A stretch of 44,222 bases of DNA from assembly GCA_027491785.1 (NCBI GenBank), contig JAOZGJ010000079.1, positions 1 to 44,222 of the forward strand, read 5' to 3'. Below, in pieces: positions 1 through 8,278 of this stretch. Source of the stretch: Thermoproteota archaeon. GTDB taxonomy: Archaea; Korarchaeota; Korarchaeia; Korarchaeales; Korarchaeaceae. Position 1 is the first letter of the stretch. Each line of letters starts with the position of its first letter. The notes beneath the pieces were generated by a model that worked only from the letters and a program-made list of their open reading frames with translations, ran no database searches and was not told the DNA's origin. Made by a program: the position numbers and the translations under genes.

Positions 1-1113
1 GGGCTATTGCTTGTCACAGCCGGAAATCTAGCTGCTGTAGTTCTAGGAGCCGCGATCTGGCTCATACTAGCTACGGTACTGACGGTTAGAGATTATGGAC
101 TTTCCAACTACATCCTCTCCATAGGTGCGCTCATTGCCAGCATAACTGGGCTCGGACTTCCAACCACAGTACAGACTTACATTCCTAAGGGAGAGGAGGA
201 CATACTTTCATCCTCCATTATATTAGTTCTCCTAGCCTCTCTCTTGGCAGGAATTCCGTTGGCGATCATTCACCCATCCCTTCCCTTTATAATTGTGGGC
301 ATCTCTCTCTTTACGCTAGCCATAAAGGAGAGGCTTGGAAGGAGGAGATATAGGGATTACGCCATCATACAGGGAGTCAGCCGTGCAGCCATACTTTCTT
401 TGATAATCCTGCTCGTTCCTGAGTTGGGTGTTGATGGGGTTCTATATAGCTTCGCTTCAATCTACATTCTCCTGTCGCTCTGGATATTTAAGGAGATTAA
501 CCTGAGGGTAGATCTAGGGTCTATAAGGAAGCATGTGGGGTTCGCTACAACAGCCCTTTTAATAGGGCTAACTAGCGCAATGGGAGTGAGGCTCGATAAG
601 ATAATTATAGGAGCCATTTTCGGGAATGAGGCATTAGGATACTACCAACTAGCTTTCCAGTTTTACGTCGCTATGACAGTAATACCTGTTAGCCTCTCGA
701 ACTATCTATTACCGGAGAAATCATCTGGAAGGAAAACTAGGGTAGCCGAGATAGTTGGCGTCGCTCTCTCCGTATTAGTGGCGGTCTTGGCATTCCTCCT
801 CATACCCTGGACCGTGAGAGCGCTGTTCCCAAGGTTCTACCCAATAAGCGCGACGGCAGCTCAGATAACTTCCTTTGCCATAATCTTTGATTCAATATTT
901 AGCATATGGGCTGCGGGTAAGTATAGCAGGGAAGATCCCAAGGCCATACTAATCGTGAACCTAGCGTCCGTTAGCGTCATGGTGTTATCGATTATAGCCC
1001 TTGGATCAGCTATGGGTGTGCTGGGCTTGGCTCTCTCCCTGCTAATATACAGGGGAGTAGCCTGCTTACTTGGATTGGTGGAATCACATGTCAGTATGAG
1101 AAGGGAATGGTGA
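1..1113 (+). CDS. Polysaccharide flippase (Wzx/MATE-like), 5' end missing
   Basis: Integral membrane protein read for about 370 codons. The frame is open to the first base of the window, so the true start lies upstream; the TTG at position 7 is not convincing. Long hydrophobic stretches follow one another along the whole protein (roughly ten to twelve helices), with short charged loops such as KEINLRVDLGSIRKH and MGVRLDKIIIGAIFGNEALGYYQLA. The second of these is typical of lipid-linked oligosaccharide exporters of the RfbX/MATE superfamily. Such proteins flip undecaprenyl- or dolichyl-linked glycans across the membrane for surface polysaccharide or protein glycosylation. It ends convergently with the SDR gene. 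Family is fairly sure; substrate cannot be told. Confidence 0.75.
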   Translation, partial: GLLLVTAGNLAAVVLGAAIWLILATVLTVRDYGLSNYILSIGALIASITGLGLPTTVQTYIPKGEEDILSSSIILVLLASLLAGIPLAIIHPSLPFIIVGISLFTLAIKERLGRRRYRDYAIIQGVSRAAILSLIILLVPELGVDGVLYSFASIYILLSLWIFKEINLRVDLGSIRKHVGFATTALLIGLTSAMGVRLDKIIIGAIFGNEALGYYQLAFQFYVAMTVIPVSLSNYLLPEKSSGRKTRVAEIVGVALSVLVAVLAFLLIPWTVRALFPRFYPISATAAQITSFAIIFDSIFSIWAAGKYSREDPKAILIVNLASVSVMVLSIIALGSAMGVLGLALSLLIYRGVACLLGLVESHVSMRREW

Positions 1114-1137
1114 GAGAACAATAGAGCTTACGTAAGA

Positions 1138-1200
1138 TATGATAAGAAAGGAGAAGGAAGGGAAGGGGGAGAAGGAAAGGGAGGAAGAAAGGAGAGAAAT
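1138..1200 (-). terminator. Pyrimidine-rich (minus-strand) tract after the SDR gene
   Basis: The 87-bp gap between the convergent flippase and SDR genes is almost pure purine on the plus strand. Minus-strand RNA leaving the SDR gene is therefore a continuous C/U tract. Archaeal RNA polymerase terminates at U-rich tracts. This one is C/U rather than pure U, so terminator function is inferred. Similar tracts follow other 3' ends in this window. Confidence 0.35.
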
Positions 1201-1956
1201 CTAGCCCTTAGATAAGGAGCCTGCTGTGGTTGATCTACCGGCAGTCATTCCTCCATCTACTACTAGGACCTGTCCAGTTATGTAGGAAGCTTTCGGTGAA
1301 GCCAGAAATAGTATCGCCTCCGCTACCTCTTCAGGTGATGCAATCCTCCTTAGAGGAACTAGAGAAGAGAATTCCCTCATCCTACTAACACTTCCAGCTA
1401 TGCCCCTTAGCATGGGCGTATCGGTCAGGCCGGGAGCCACAACGTTCACCCTTATTCCCCTATCTGCTAATTCTAAAGCTAAAGCCCTAGAAAAGGCTAT
1501 TATAGCTGCTTTTGCTGAGCAATAAGCTGTTCCCCTTGGGTAAGGACTTACTCCAGCCGTTGAGCTGATGTTGATTATGGCTTCGCCCATGTATGGTAGG
1601 GAAAACTTCGTCATCAGGAAGGTCCCCCTCAGGTTCACGTTTATCACGCGATCCCAGTCCTCCACAGACATTTCTCCTATAGGGGAACTGATGAAAGCGC
1701 CAGCAGCATTTACCAGTATATCTATCCTCCCATGAGCATCCACTACCTCTTTAACAACCCTCTTAGCATCTTCCTCTATGGAGACATCTCCTCTATGATA
1801 TGTCGCGTTGGGAAGGGATGAGAGAGCTGCCTTTCCCTTCGATGGATCCCTTCCCATTATCGCAACGGTAGCTCCTTCCGAGCTGAAGAGCTTGGCAGTA
1901 GCTAGACCTATGCCCGAGGTTCCCCCCGTTATCAGAGCTACCTTACCACTAAGCAT
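1201..1956 (-). CDS. SDR-family NAD(P)-dependent oxidoreductase
   Basis: Classical short-chain dehydrogenase of typical length (251 aa). The dinucleotide-binding motif TGGTSGIG is at residues 10-17, NAAG at 83-86, the catalytic Ser near 132, and the YCSAK active-site motif has Tyr145 and Lys149. The C-terminal VVDGGMTAG is the usual SDR end. Residues after the Rossmann beta-2 strand (GRDPSK) suggest NADP preference, which is an inference. It resembles 3-oxoacyl-ACP reductase or glucose/alcohol dehydrogenases, and the substrate cannot be assigned from sequence. It lies about 36 bp downstream of the MinD-ferredoxin pair on the same strand and may be cotranscribed. Start ATG at 1956 is preceded by GAGGATCCCT. 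Confidence 0.9.
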   Translation of the reverse strand: MLSGKVALITGGTSGIGLATAKLFSSEGATVAIMGRDPSKGKAALSSLPNATYHRGDVSIEEDAKRVVKEVVDAHGRIDILVNAAGAFISSPIGEMSVEDWDRVINVNLRGTFLMTKFSLPYMGEAIINISSTAGVSPYPRGTAYCSAKAAIIAFSRALALELADRGIRVNVVAPGLTDTPMLRGIAGSVSRMREFSSLVPLRRIASPEEVAEAILFLASPKASYITGQVLVVDGGMTAGRSTTAGSLSKG

Positions 1957-1992
1957 AGGGATCCTCGAATGGATAAGAAATATACTTAGCGG

Positions 1993-2967
1993 TCAGAAAC
2001 CTTCCGGTTTTATTATCACGGGCTTATAGGGCTCAGGCTTCTTAGGCCTGTATTTCATGAACCAGTTCCTCCAATCGCTCAATATGCCTTCTACTCTCTC
2101 AGCTACCTCCAATAGGGCTATCGATGCCGGACTATCAGGGAAAGCCTCTATAACGGGCTTCATGAGGGCCATGCTCTTTGGAATTGAGTCGTCATATGGT
2201 ACCTTTCCTAGGAAATCCAAGTTCTTTTCCTTAGCATATGCCTCTATTTCCTGGCTCAACCGTTGGTTCATGTCCCACTTATTTATGACCAAGGCTGCTG
2301 GCTGCATGAAATGTTTTGCCAGCGTATGAACCCTCTTTAAGGCATTGAAGCTTGCTGGTGTCGGTTCTGCCACTAGGATAGCCATGTTGGCTCCAGCTAG
2401 GCTTGAAACGACTTGGCATCCTATTCCTGCAGCCGAGTCCACCACTATGACTGTTTCCTGATCAGACATCTCCTTGGCTTTCGTCTTTTCTTCTGTTACG
2501 AGCTTCCCTGTATTGGGCCTCCCAGGATTTAGTCTTGCTGAGATTAGAGGAAATCCGTACTTCGTGCGAGCCATTCTCATGATACCTGATAGAGCTTGTT
2601 CCCTCACTATAGCTCCCTTAACTGGACAGACGAGGGAGCAGGTGAGGCATCCTTCACATATGACTGGATTTATCACGTAGTTTCCATAGGGGTCCAAGCT
2701 TATGGCCCTATATGGACAGACCTTGAGACATTCACCGCATTTAATGCATTTCTCCTGGATGATCTTAGCTATCATGGAATCGCTGTAAGGTTCCTCCCAT
2801 TCCCAATCTGATTCCTTCATCCCCAAGATTAAGTGCATGTTGGGGGCATCGGCATCGGCGTCAACAGCTATAACTTTCCTCTTCCTTGCTAGGGTTATAG
2901 CTATAGTTGCCGAAACAGTAGATTTTCCCACACCACCTTTCCCGCTGGCTATGGCCATCTCTATCAT
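1993..2967 (-). CDS. MinD/Mrp-type ATPase with inserted ferredoxin domain (2 of pair)
   Basis: P-loop ATPase of the MinD/ParA superfamily (COG1149 type). The deviant Walker A SGKGGVGKST is at residues 8-17. A two-cluster ferredoxin insert follows, with CxxCxxCxxxC sets at Cys74/77/80/84 and Cys104/107/110/114. The MinD-like VVDSAAGIG motif follows near the middle. Proteins of this kind occur in pairs in anaerobes, for example Orp3/Orp4 of Desulfovibrio, and are thought to help assemble or load metal-sulfur clusters. The start overlaps the stop of the upstream paralogue by 4 bp (ATGA), so the two are translationally coupled. The C-terminal 30 residues (KYRPKKPEPYKPVIIKPEGF) are a Lys/Pro-rich extension. 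Function in this organism is inferred. Confidence 0.88.
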   Translation of the reverse strand: MIEMAIASGKGGVGKSTVSATIAITLARKRKVIAVDADADAPNMHLILGMKESDWEWEEPYSDSMIAKIIQEKCIKCGECLKVCPYRAISLDPYGNYVINPVICEGCLTCSLVCPVKGAIVREQALSGIMRMARTKYGFPLISARLNPGRPNTGKLVTEEKTKAKEMSDQETVIVVDSAAGIGCQVVSSLAGANMAILVAEPTPASFNALKRVHTLAKHFMQPAALVINKWDMNQRLSQEIEAYAKEKNLDFLGKVPYDDSIPKSMALMKPVIEAFPDSPASIALLEVAERVEGILSDWRNWFMKYRPKKPEPYKPVIIKPEGF

Positions 2968-3845
2968 TCCATCACCTCCTTAACCATGGAGGCCAGCTCC
3001 CTAAACATGGAAGCCTCCTTGGAGCTCGGATCTAGCAGGACTATCGGTCTTCCTTTGACATAGGACTCAACAATTCTCTTTGAGTAGGGTATTCTAGCAA
3101 CTATCCTCGAGCCGTAGTTCCTCACAACTCTATCATGTTCATCCTCTGGACCTAGACCAGATCTGTTCATGATCACCCAGGTCTCTATGCCCATCTTTGA
3201 GGTAAGCTGTAATATGAGCTCTAAATCATGTAATCCTAAAGGAGTTGGCTCTGTGACAGCTAATACTAGTTTTGATCCATCCATTGCTGTAGCGACGCTA
3301 TTGCTAGTTCCTGCTGATGTATCTATCAGGTAAAAGTCCCCGTCTGTGAGCAGCGCTCTCTCCTTAGCTGCAATTACAGCTGGAGGTGTATGTTCCTCTC
3401 CCTCTCTTAGCACCCCTGTAACTAGACGGAAACTCCTTCCATCCAGCTGTACGAGAGTCTCATAGGTGTAGCCTATCGTCCTCTCTCCCCTCACTATGGC
3501 CTTCGTTGGACAAGCAAAGTAACAGGACATGCAACCACTACAAAGCCTGGGGATCACGTAAGGTAGGCCATTAGGGCTTATGAGCATAGCTCCTGTATCA
3601 CAGACCTCTCCGCAGACACCGCATTTTATACAGTCATCGTATCTGACGAAGGGAAGCATTATGTTTATTGGCTTCTCGTTCTGAAGCTGAACTCCAAGTA
3701 GTATGTGGTCATTCGGATCCTCTACATCGAGATCTGCCATTACCAGATCGTAATTTTCAGCTAGAAGGATGGCTAAATTTACAGCTACGGTAGATTTCCC
3801 CGTACCTCCCTTTCCACCCGAAATGGCTAGGATCCTTGATGCCAT
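2964..3845 (-). CDS. MinD/Mrp-type ATPase with inserted ferredoxin domain (1 of pair)
   Basis: First gene of the overlapping pair. Walker A GGKGGTGKST is at residues 10-19, followed by a ferredoxin insert with Cys72/75/78/82 and Cys102/105/108/112, expected to bind two [4Fe-4S] clusters. LIDTSAGTSNSVATA is the MinD switch II region. The two paralogues differ clearly outside the motifs, suggesting a heterodimer rather than a recent duplication. The DUF59 Fe-S assembly gene lies 86 bp upstream on the same strand, which supports a role in metal-cluster assembly. No nif genes are present, so a nitrogenase role is unlikely. Confidence 0.88.
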   Translation of the reverse strand: MASRILAISGGKGGTGKSTVAVNLAILLAENYDLVMADLDVEDPNDHILLGVQLQNEKPINIMLPFVRYDDCIKCGVCGEVCDTGAMLISPNGLPYVIPRLCSGCMSCYFACPTKAIVRGERTIGYTYETLVQLDGRSFRLVTGVLREGEEHTPPAVIAAKERALLTDGDFYLIDTSAGTSNSVATAMDGSKLVLAVTEPTPLGLHDLELILQLTSKMGIETWVIMNRSGLGPEDEHDRVVRNYGSRIVARIPYSKRIVESYVKGRPIVLLDPSSKEASMFRELASMVKEVME

Positions 3846-3931
3846 TCAATACCCTCCCGACATACACAAGGTGAGGGGTGAATACCGATGGAGCCAAAAT
3901 AGGCGAAACAGGTATTTGCAGTATTCGTTCA

Positions 3932-4321
3932 TTAAGAAACACCTCTCTGCTTCCTTATCCATTCACCGACGAAATCATACCCATATATCTCTTGGAGTTT
4001 CTTTCTACCCTCTTCTGAGACCTTATCGGGTGTCCAGAGGGGATCCCAGACCAAATTCACTGTAATTTTTCTATCTCCTCCTAACCTCTCCATTATAGAT
4101 GCTTCGGCCATACTAAGAACCATCTCGGCTACTGGACAGCCGGGAGACGTTAGGGTCATATCGACCGTAACGTTGCCCTCATCGTCCACCTCTATTCTAT
4201 AGACCAAGCCGAGATCTATCACATTCACGGGTATTTCTGGATCGTATACTGATTTTAGGGCTTCAATAACCTTCTTTTTCAGAGACTCCTTCTCCTCAGC
4301 GCTGAGCCCCGTTCTGATCAC
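3932..4321 (-). CDS. DUF59/SufT-type Fe-S cluster assembly factor
   Basis: MIP18/PaaD/SufT-family protein (DUF59) of 129 aa. Diagnostic motifs are the YDPEIPVNVIDLGLVY block (residues 26-41) and TSPGCPVAEM (58-67) with the conserved Cys62. A short C-terminal VNLVWDPLWTPDKVSEEGR block (Trp/Pro motif) is also typical. Members assist Fe-S cluster maturation. The start codon is GTG at 4319-4321; a TATA-like box at 4347-4354 on the same strand would place transcription start about 4 nt before it, so the message is probably leaderless. It lies directly upstream of the MinD-ferredoxin pair. Confidence 0.88.
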   Translation of the reverse strand: MIRTGLSAEEKESLKKKVIEALKSVYDPEIPVNVIDLGLVYRIEVDDEGNVTVDMTLTSPGCPVAEMVLSMAEASIMERLGGDRKITVNLVWDPLWTPDKVSEEGRKKLQEIYGYDFVGEWIRKQRGVS

Positions 4322-4346
4322 CCAATCTCAGCGTTTCCTCCTCACT

Positions 4347-4354
4347 ATTTATCT
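4347..4354 (-). promoter_or_regulatory. TATA-like box for the DUF59 gene
   Basis: Minus-strand GATAAATA centred about 30 bp upstream of the GTG start, in an AT-rich gap between the PfkB and DUF59 genes. The spacing fits a leaderless archaeal promoter. A GAGGAGG purine block lies between the box and the start but is too far from the GTG to be its ribosome binding site. Confidence 0.4.
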
Positions 4355-4396
4355 TATTAACTTAACCATAGTTAATTGAGGTCCAGTATTCCGAGG

Positions 4397-5278
4397 CTAA
4401 AGCCAAGTGATGGATACCCCCTTCATGAGCTTCTGTATCTCAGCCTCCGATATTGCTGATGGTCCTCTATATAGGGTAGAGGCCGATGAGGCCGCTACCG
4501 CATATCTAGAAGCATCTTCAAAAGTATCTCCCTTAGCGAGAGCAATCCCTAGAGCTGCTGTGAAGATATCTCCCGCCCCTACGTCATCTACTTGTGCTAT
4601 TTTTGGAGGTTTAGCTATTATTAGACCCTCCGGAGATGCTATCATGGCTCCCCTCATTCCCAGAGTAACGGAAGCAAGCCAGAACATATCTGATAATTTC
4701 TCAACAGCCTTTAGTGGATCCTCTTCACCTGTAACAGCTCTCGCTTCTTCCTCGTTTGCATGAACTGCCAGATCTAGGCCTGCTATTCTGTCTAGCTTTT
4801 CCCCTTCCAACACGATCTTCCCTTCAGAGCTGAATGACCTGATAATTCCCTGGAGATCCAAGAGAACTATATTACCCATGGACAGGGATCTGGATACCAC
4901 TTCCTCATTAATTTCGGAGGCTACTGGACCTAAATGCACCACATCAGCTTCCAGATAATCCAGATCATCTGGATAGATTGGTTCACACAGGGATGATAGG
5001 ATTATGTTCCTATGATCGTTCTCACCCCTTATGACGAACCTCGTCGTTGGATGATCAGACACCTTTAGGTGCAGTTCCACCCCCTCATTTCTCAATTCTT
5101 CCAAGAATTCCTCTGGGAAATCCCTCCCTATTTTAGATACGATAATAGCTTTGTATCCTAATCCAGAGGCAAAGAGCGATCCATAAGCTACGCTTCCTCC
5201 TAATCTCACCTCTTTATAACCGCCCTTCCAGATCTCATCCATCGTCACATGCCCAATGGCCATATATCTACCGTCCAT
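4397..5278 (-). CDS. PfkB-family carbohydrate/nucleoside kinase
   Basis: Ribokinase-superfamily kinase (293 aa). The PfkB signature 2 is DDVGAGDIFTAAL (residues 231-243), with Asp237 as the catalytic base. The N-terminal substrate motif RLGGSVAYGSLFASGLG (25-41) and an internal VHANEEEARAVTG element (172-184) are also typical. It phosphorylates a sugar, nucleoside or related alcohol with ATP; the substrate is not predictable. Start ATG at 5278 has a strong AGGAGGT ribosome binding site about 5 nt upstream. About 75 bp of AT-rich DNA separates it from the DUF59 gene, so it probably has its own transcript. Confidence 0.85.
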   Translation of the reverse strand: MDGRYMAIGHVTMDEIWKGGYKEVRLGGSVAYGSLFASGLGYKAIIVSKIGRDFPEEFLEELRNEGVELHLKVSDHPTTRFVIRGENDHRNIILSSLCEPIYPDDLDYLEADVVHLGPVASEINEEVVSRSLSMGNIVLLDLQGIIRSFSSEGKIVLEGEKLDRIAGLDLAVHANEEEARAVTGEEDPLKAVEKLSDMFWLASVTLGMRGAMIASPEGLIIAKPPKIAQVDDVGAGDIFTAALGIALAKGDTFEDASRYAVAASSASTLYRGPSAISEAEIQKLMKGVSITWL

Positions 5279-5426
5279 TCTTACCTCCTACGTCATTCCT
5301 CCGTAAGGGCAATCTATCTATACATGTTCCATTCTATCCAATTAATGAGGCAGGCATATAAACGAGTCCCCCATTTCGTGAGGAACCAAATTAAAGAAGG
5401 TGAGTTGCTTATTTACTTGACTTCAA

Positions 5427-6761
5427 ATGAAATTTATTGCCACGCTTCTGCTCATGTTGTTACTTGCTGGAGGAGAATGGTCCTTATTAATCGGTAGTGC
5501 TCCAATAGAAGAGGCTTTAAGCATCTCGAAGATGGGAAGCAGTTACCTAGTTCTAGTTTCGTCCCCTTATGGATCGGGTGAAAACCTCACCCTCTCATCC
5601 GTCTTAGTAGAATTGACATCGAAGGGGGAAGTTGAGGAAATGAATAGACCCCTCTTGAGGGGGGACTTGTCTCTTACCTCAGTCTCATACGATAAAGGGA
5701 GGATCCTAGCGGTAGGTAACATAGTAAATAATGGCAAAATGAAGGGCATATTGATAGAGGAGTCGCCTAAGGGATGGATTGCTCATACGCTCAACATTAG
5801 TGGAAGTAACATTCAGGAGATCAAGCCAGTTAGGGATGGATTTCTACTGGCAGGGGGAATTGTGACCAAGAGGGGAGATTGGGATATCCTCTTAGTAAAA
5901 CTCGACCACGATCTCAGGATCGAATGGGCTATTCAGGTGGGGAATAAGGGAGATAATGTTGTCTATGATATCGCAACCAACGGGAGTGAGGTATATCTCT
6001 TGGGACCTTCTCCCACAGGTATAATGGTCATCCGCCTATCTTTAGATGGTTCCATTAAATGGGCCCGATCTTTCTCCGCTGAGAAATACCTGAAAGGCCA
6101 TTCTATCGTGGTAGGAAAGTATATAGCAGTAGTTGGATCAGTGCCTTACTGGATACATAAATCTGATGCTTTCCTTCTTCTCTTAAATAATTCTGGTATT
6201 CCTGCGAAGGTAGAGGTTCTTGAGGGAAATGGAACAAATTCACTGAATGATATAGCTTGGGATGGTAAGGCCTATTGGGCGGTGGGAAGGACCAATTGCT
6301 ACACTGGAGGGGGGTGCGATGCTTGGGTTATTCAATTCTCGTCCCATGGCTCTGTAAAGGGAAGCAAGAGATATGGATGGAAGGGCATAGATGGGGCCAA
6401 TGCCCTCCTCATCGATGGAGATAGGGAGATAATAGTGGGTCAGTCGGAGGGGAGGAATAGGGAGAGCCAGTTTGGCGATGCTTTTATCATGTCACTTAAG
6501 GGATGGTCTAGCTGTGTACCATCTGGGGATAGACCCGTAGCCGTTAAGACCCTGAAGTTAAAGAGTACTTATCTGAACCTAAGTAAGGTACATGCCGAGA
6601 TCTCCTTTGAGAACAGGAAGTTAGACGTAGTGAGGGCAAACCTTAAAGCGAGAAACCCTTGTGGCTTAGATGTGGAGTATATATCTGGAATAGCTTTTGT
6701 GATGATAATTGCAGCAATCTTGATATTTCTGTTATATCTGCTCTCTAAAAGATTGAAATGA
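5427..6761 (+). CDS. Secreted, membrane-anchored beta-propeller-like protein of unknown function
   Basis: 444 aa. Residues 1-20 (KFIATLLLMLLLAGG) look like a signal peptide or anchor. A single hydrophobic helix near the C terminus (ISGIAFVMIIAAILIFLLYLL) is followed by KRLK, so most of the chain should lie outside the cell, tethered at its C terminus. The central part has loosely repeated segments of about 45-60 residues with the pattern of hydrophobic strand, polar turn and W/D (SLDGSIKWARSF, DHDLRIEWAIQVG, WVIQFSSHGSVKG, each followed by a G-rich strand). This pattern resembles delta-60 or PQQ-like beta-propeller repeats. N-glycosylation-type NxS/T sites are frequent. I do not recognise a specific family, and no enzymatic motif is visible. 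Confidence 0.65.
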   Translation: MKFIATLLLMLLLAGGEWSLLIGSAPIEEALSISKMGSSYLVLVSSPYGSGENLTLSSVLVELTSKGEVEEMNRPLLRGDLSLTSVSYDKGRILAVGNIVNNGKMKGILIEESPKGWIAHTLNISGSNIQEIKPVRDGFLLAGGIVTKRGDWDILLVKLDHDLRIEWAIQVGNKGDNVVYDIATNGSEVYLLGPSPTGIMVIRLSLDGSIKWARSFSAEKYLKGHSIVVGKYIAVVGSVPYWIHKSDAFLLLLNNSGIPAKVEVLEGNGTNSLNDIAWDGKAYWAVGRTNCYTGGGCDAWVIQFSSHGSVKGSKRYGWKGIDGANALLIDGDREIIVGQSEGRNRESQFGDAFIMSLKGWSSCVPSGDRPVAVKTLKLKSTYLNLSKVHAEISFENRKLDVVRANLKARNPCGLDVEYISGIAFVMIIAAILIFLLYLLSKRLK

Positions 6762-6821
6762 TGAAATAGCTCGTCATGAATTAAATTAGAATAACAGAAT
6801 CTATCAGAAGCCTGCCTAACT

Positions 6822-7349
6822 CTACACTTCCCCTTTAACCTTATTTTTGAGTCCCAAATACCATTCAGGGTATTCAGGATTCTCTATTCTTCTAGATGCC
6901 GTGTATGGCTTTATATCTAGTACGGGCGTCCCGTTAAATGCATCTAGGCCGGAGACAAATAGCTTGTTACCATCCATACTTTCCAGTTTTACTATGTGAA
7001 GACCAATAGGATTAGGTCTATGAGGAGAGTCAGTAGCGAATACACCTACTTTAGGCAGTTCTTCTAAGCTAAAGCCTAGCTTTACAAGCCTCCTCGGCCT
7101 CACCACTAGGACGTGCCTCTGATCTTCAGTTGTCTCGTGCAAGTAAGTTAGCAGGATTAGATGAGAAAAGCCCGCTAATCCCCTCAGTCCATCTGTATAA
7201 TCTTTAAATACCTCCACATAGCCTTTAACTCCCTCATAACTGCTCTTAACTTCCTCAACGCTGGCTTCTGTTCTAATAATTCCTATAGGCTTGAAGCAGT
7301 ATTCCATAATCTCAAGTAGGGCCTGCTTATTTATAACGAAGATCTGCAT
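6822..7349 (-). CDS. trmO: TrmO/TsaA-family tRNA methyltransferase
   Basis: TsaA/TrmO (UPF0066) protein, which methylates N6-threonylcarbamoyladenosine at position 37 of tRNA using S-adenosylmethionine through an unusual beta-barrel SAM site. Visible hallmarks are PIGIIRTEA (21-29), FSHLILLTYLH (61-71), the signature TDSPHRPNPIGLHIVKL (106-122), and DAFNGTPVLDIKPYT (136-150). The first 14 residues are not typical, and an ATG at 7307 (MEYCFKPIG) matches the family start better. Neither ATG has a clear ribosome binding site. Whether the archaeal protein acts on t6A tRNA is inferred from the family. Confidence 0.9.
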   Translation of the reverse strand: MQIFVINKQALLEIMEYCFKPIGIIRTEASVEEVKSSYEGVKGYVEVFKDYTDGLRGLAGFSHLILLTYLHETTEDQRHVLVVRPRRLVKLGFSLEELPKVGVFATDSPHRPNPIGLHIVKLESMDGNKLFVSGLDAFNGTPVLDIKPYTASRRIENPEYPEWYLGLKNKVKGEV

Positions 7350-7369
7350 GGGAGGTCTAGTTTACTATT

Positions 7370-7394
7370 AAGAAAAGAAAGGAAAAAGGAGAGT
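7370..7394 (-). terminator. U-rich tract after creatininase gene
   Basis: Minus-strand RNA downstream of the creatininase stop reads as CUUUUUCCUUUCUUUUCUU, a good archaeal U-tract terminator. It ends just before the upstream region of trmO. Confidence 0.5.
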
Positions 7395-7400
7395 GGAATC

Positions 7401-8165
7401 CTAGTATTGTTTATAATTCCAATCTTTTGCATCCATATCATTTATGAATTTTACTAAAAATTCCACTATGGCATTAAGCATCTTCTCTCCCTTCTCCTTT
7501 GTGGCCTTCGTTGGATCTCCGGTAGCACCGTAGGGTGTGAGTTCATCGAAAGTCCACTCTATCTTGATATGCTCTGGCAGCTTCGGTACTATTCCCTTGG
7601 CTGATTCCATATCAACTAGCTCAGGTGCTATTGCCAAGTTGATAGAGGTCTCTCCTTCTCCCGCATGTCCCAAACCATCCCAGACATCGAAGGTTCCTGG
7701 AGGTAGGAGCTTCCCTGCAGTAACCCACCAAGCATCCAGTACCGCTATCTTCGCATCCTTATGGGATACCTTAAACTGCCTAGCTGCGATCTCTATGGGC
7801 TCTATGTTCCCATCATGCCCATTTATTACCAAAAATTTCCTTATCCCGTGCTTGTACAGGCTCTCAAAGACGTCCTTTAGAACCGCAATGACCGTATCCG
7901 GCTTAAGAGAAACCGCTATAGGAAACATTGAGTAGTGTTCACTCATCCCGTAAGGTAGAGGAGGAACAACAAAAGCGCCTTTAACTCTCTTAGCAACTTC
8001 TTCGGCTATCTTCGTAGAAACTATTGTGTCGGAGCCGAAAGGTAGATGATCCCCATGGTTCTCGCACGATCCAACTGGTATCAAGGCCTTATCATACTTA
8101 CCCTCTCTAAACTTCTTTCCATTAAGGAAAAGGAGGTTCACATCCTTATCCAAGATAATGCCCAT
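7401..8165 (-). CDS. Creatininase-family amidohydrolase
   Basis: Creatininase/ArfB-family metal-dependent hydrolase (254 aa). Predicted metal ligands are in GSCENHGDHLPFGSDT (Glu35, His37, Asp46), INGHDGN (His117) and GHAGEGETS (His167, Glu170). The family includes creatinine amidohydrolase, the formamide hydrolase ArfB of archaeal F420/riboflavin synthesis and peptide maturases. NGHDGN replaces the more usual NGHGGN. It lies 113 bp downstream of the livGFHM operon on the same strand with its own GGTGATGA ribosome binding site before ATG 8165. This context suggests hydrolysis of an imported amide, but ArfB cannot be excluded. Confidence 0.85.
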   Translation of the reverse strand: MGIILDKDVNLLFLNGKKFREGKYDKALIPVGSCENHGDHLPFGSDTIVSTKIAEEVAKRVKGAFVVPPLPYGMSEHYSMFPIAVSLKPDTVIAVLKDVFESLYKHGIRKFLVINGHDGNIEPIEIAARQFKVSHKDAKIAVLDAWWVTAGKLLPPGTFDVWDGLGHAGEGETSINLAIAPELVDMESAKGIVPKLPEHIKIEWTFDELTPYGATGDPTKATKEKGEKMLNAIVEFLVKFINDMDAKDWNYKQY

Positions 8166-8278
8166 CTATCATCACCGGCAAGTTAGGAGGGAATAAGAAA
8201 TAACTTTATCGATTAAGATGCCTGACCAGAGACTTTACACATTCATGTCATCATGGATGGAAAAATAGGGATAAGGGG

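Noticed and set aside
2057-2811. Several plus-strand frames of 68-90 codons across the MinD-ferredoxin genes
   Set aside because: They are antisense to strongly conserved P-loop and ferredoxin motifs and have no start signals.
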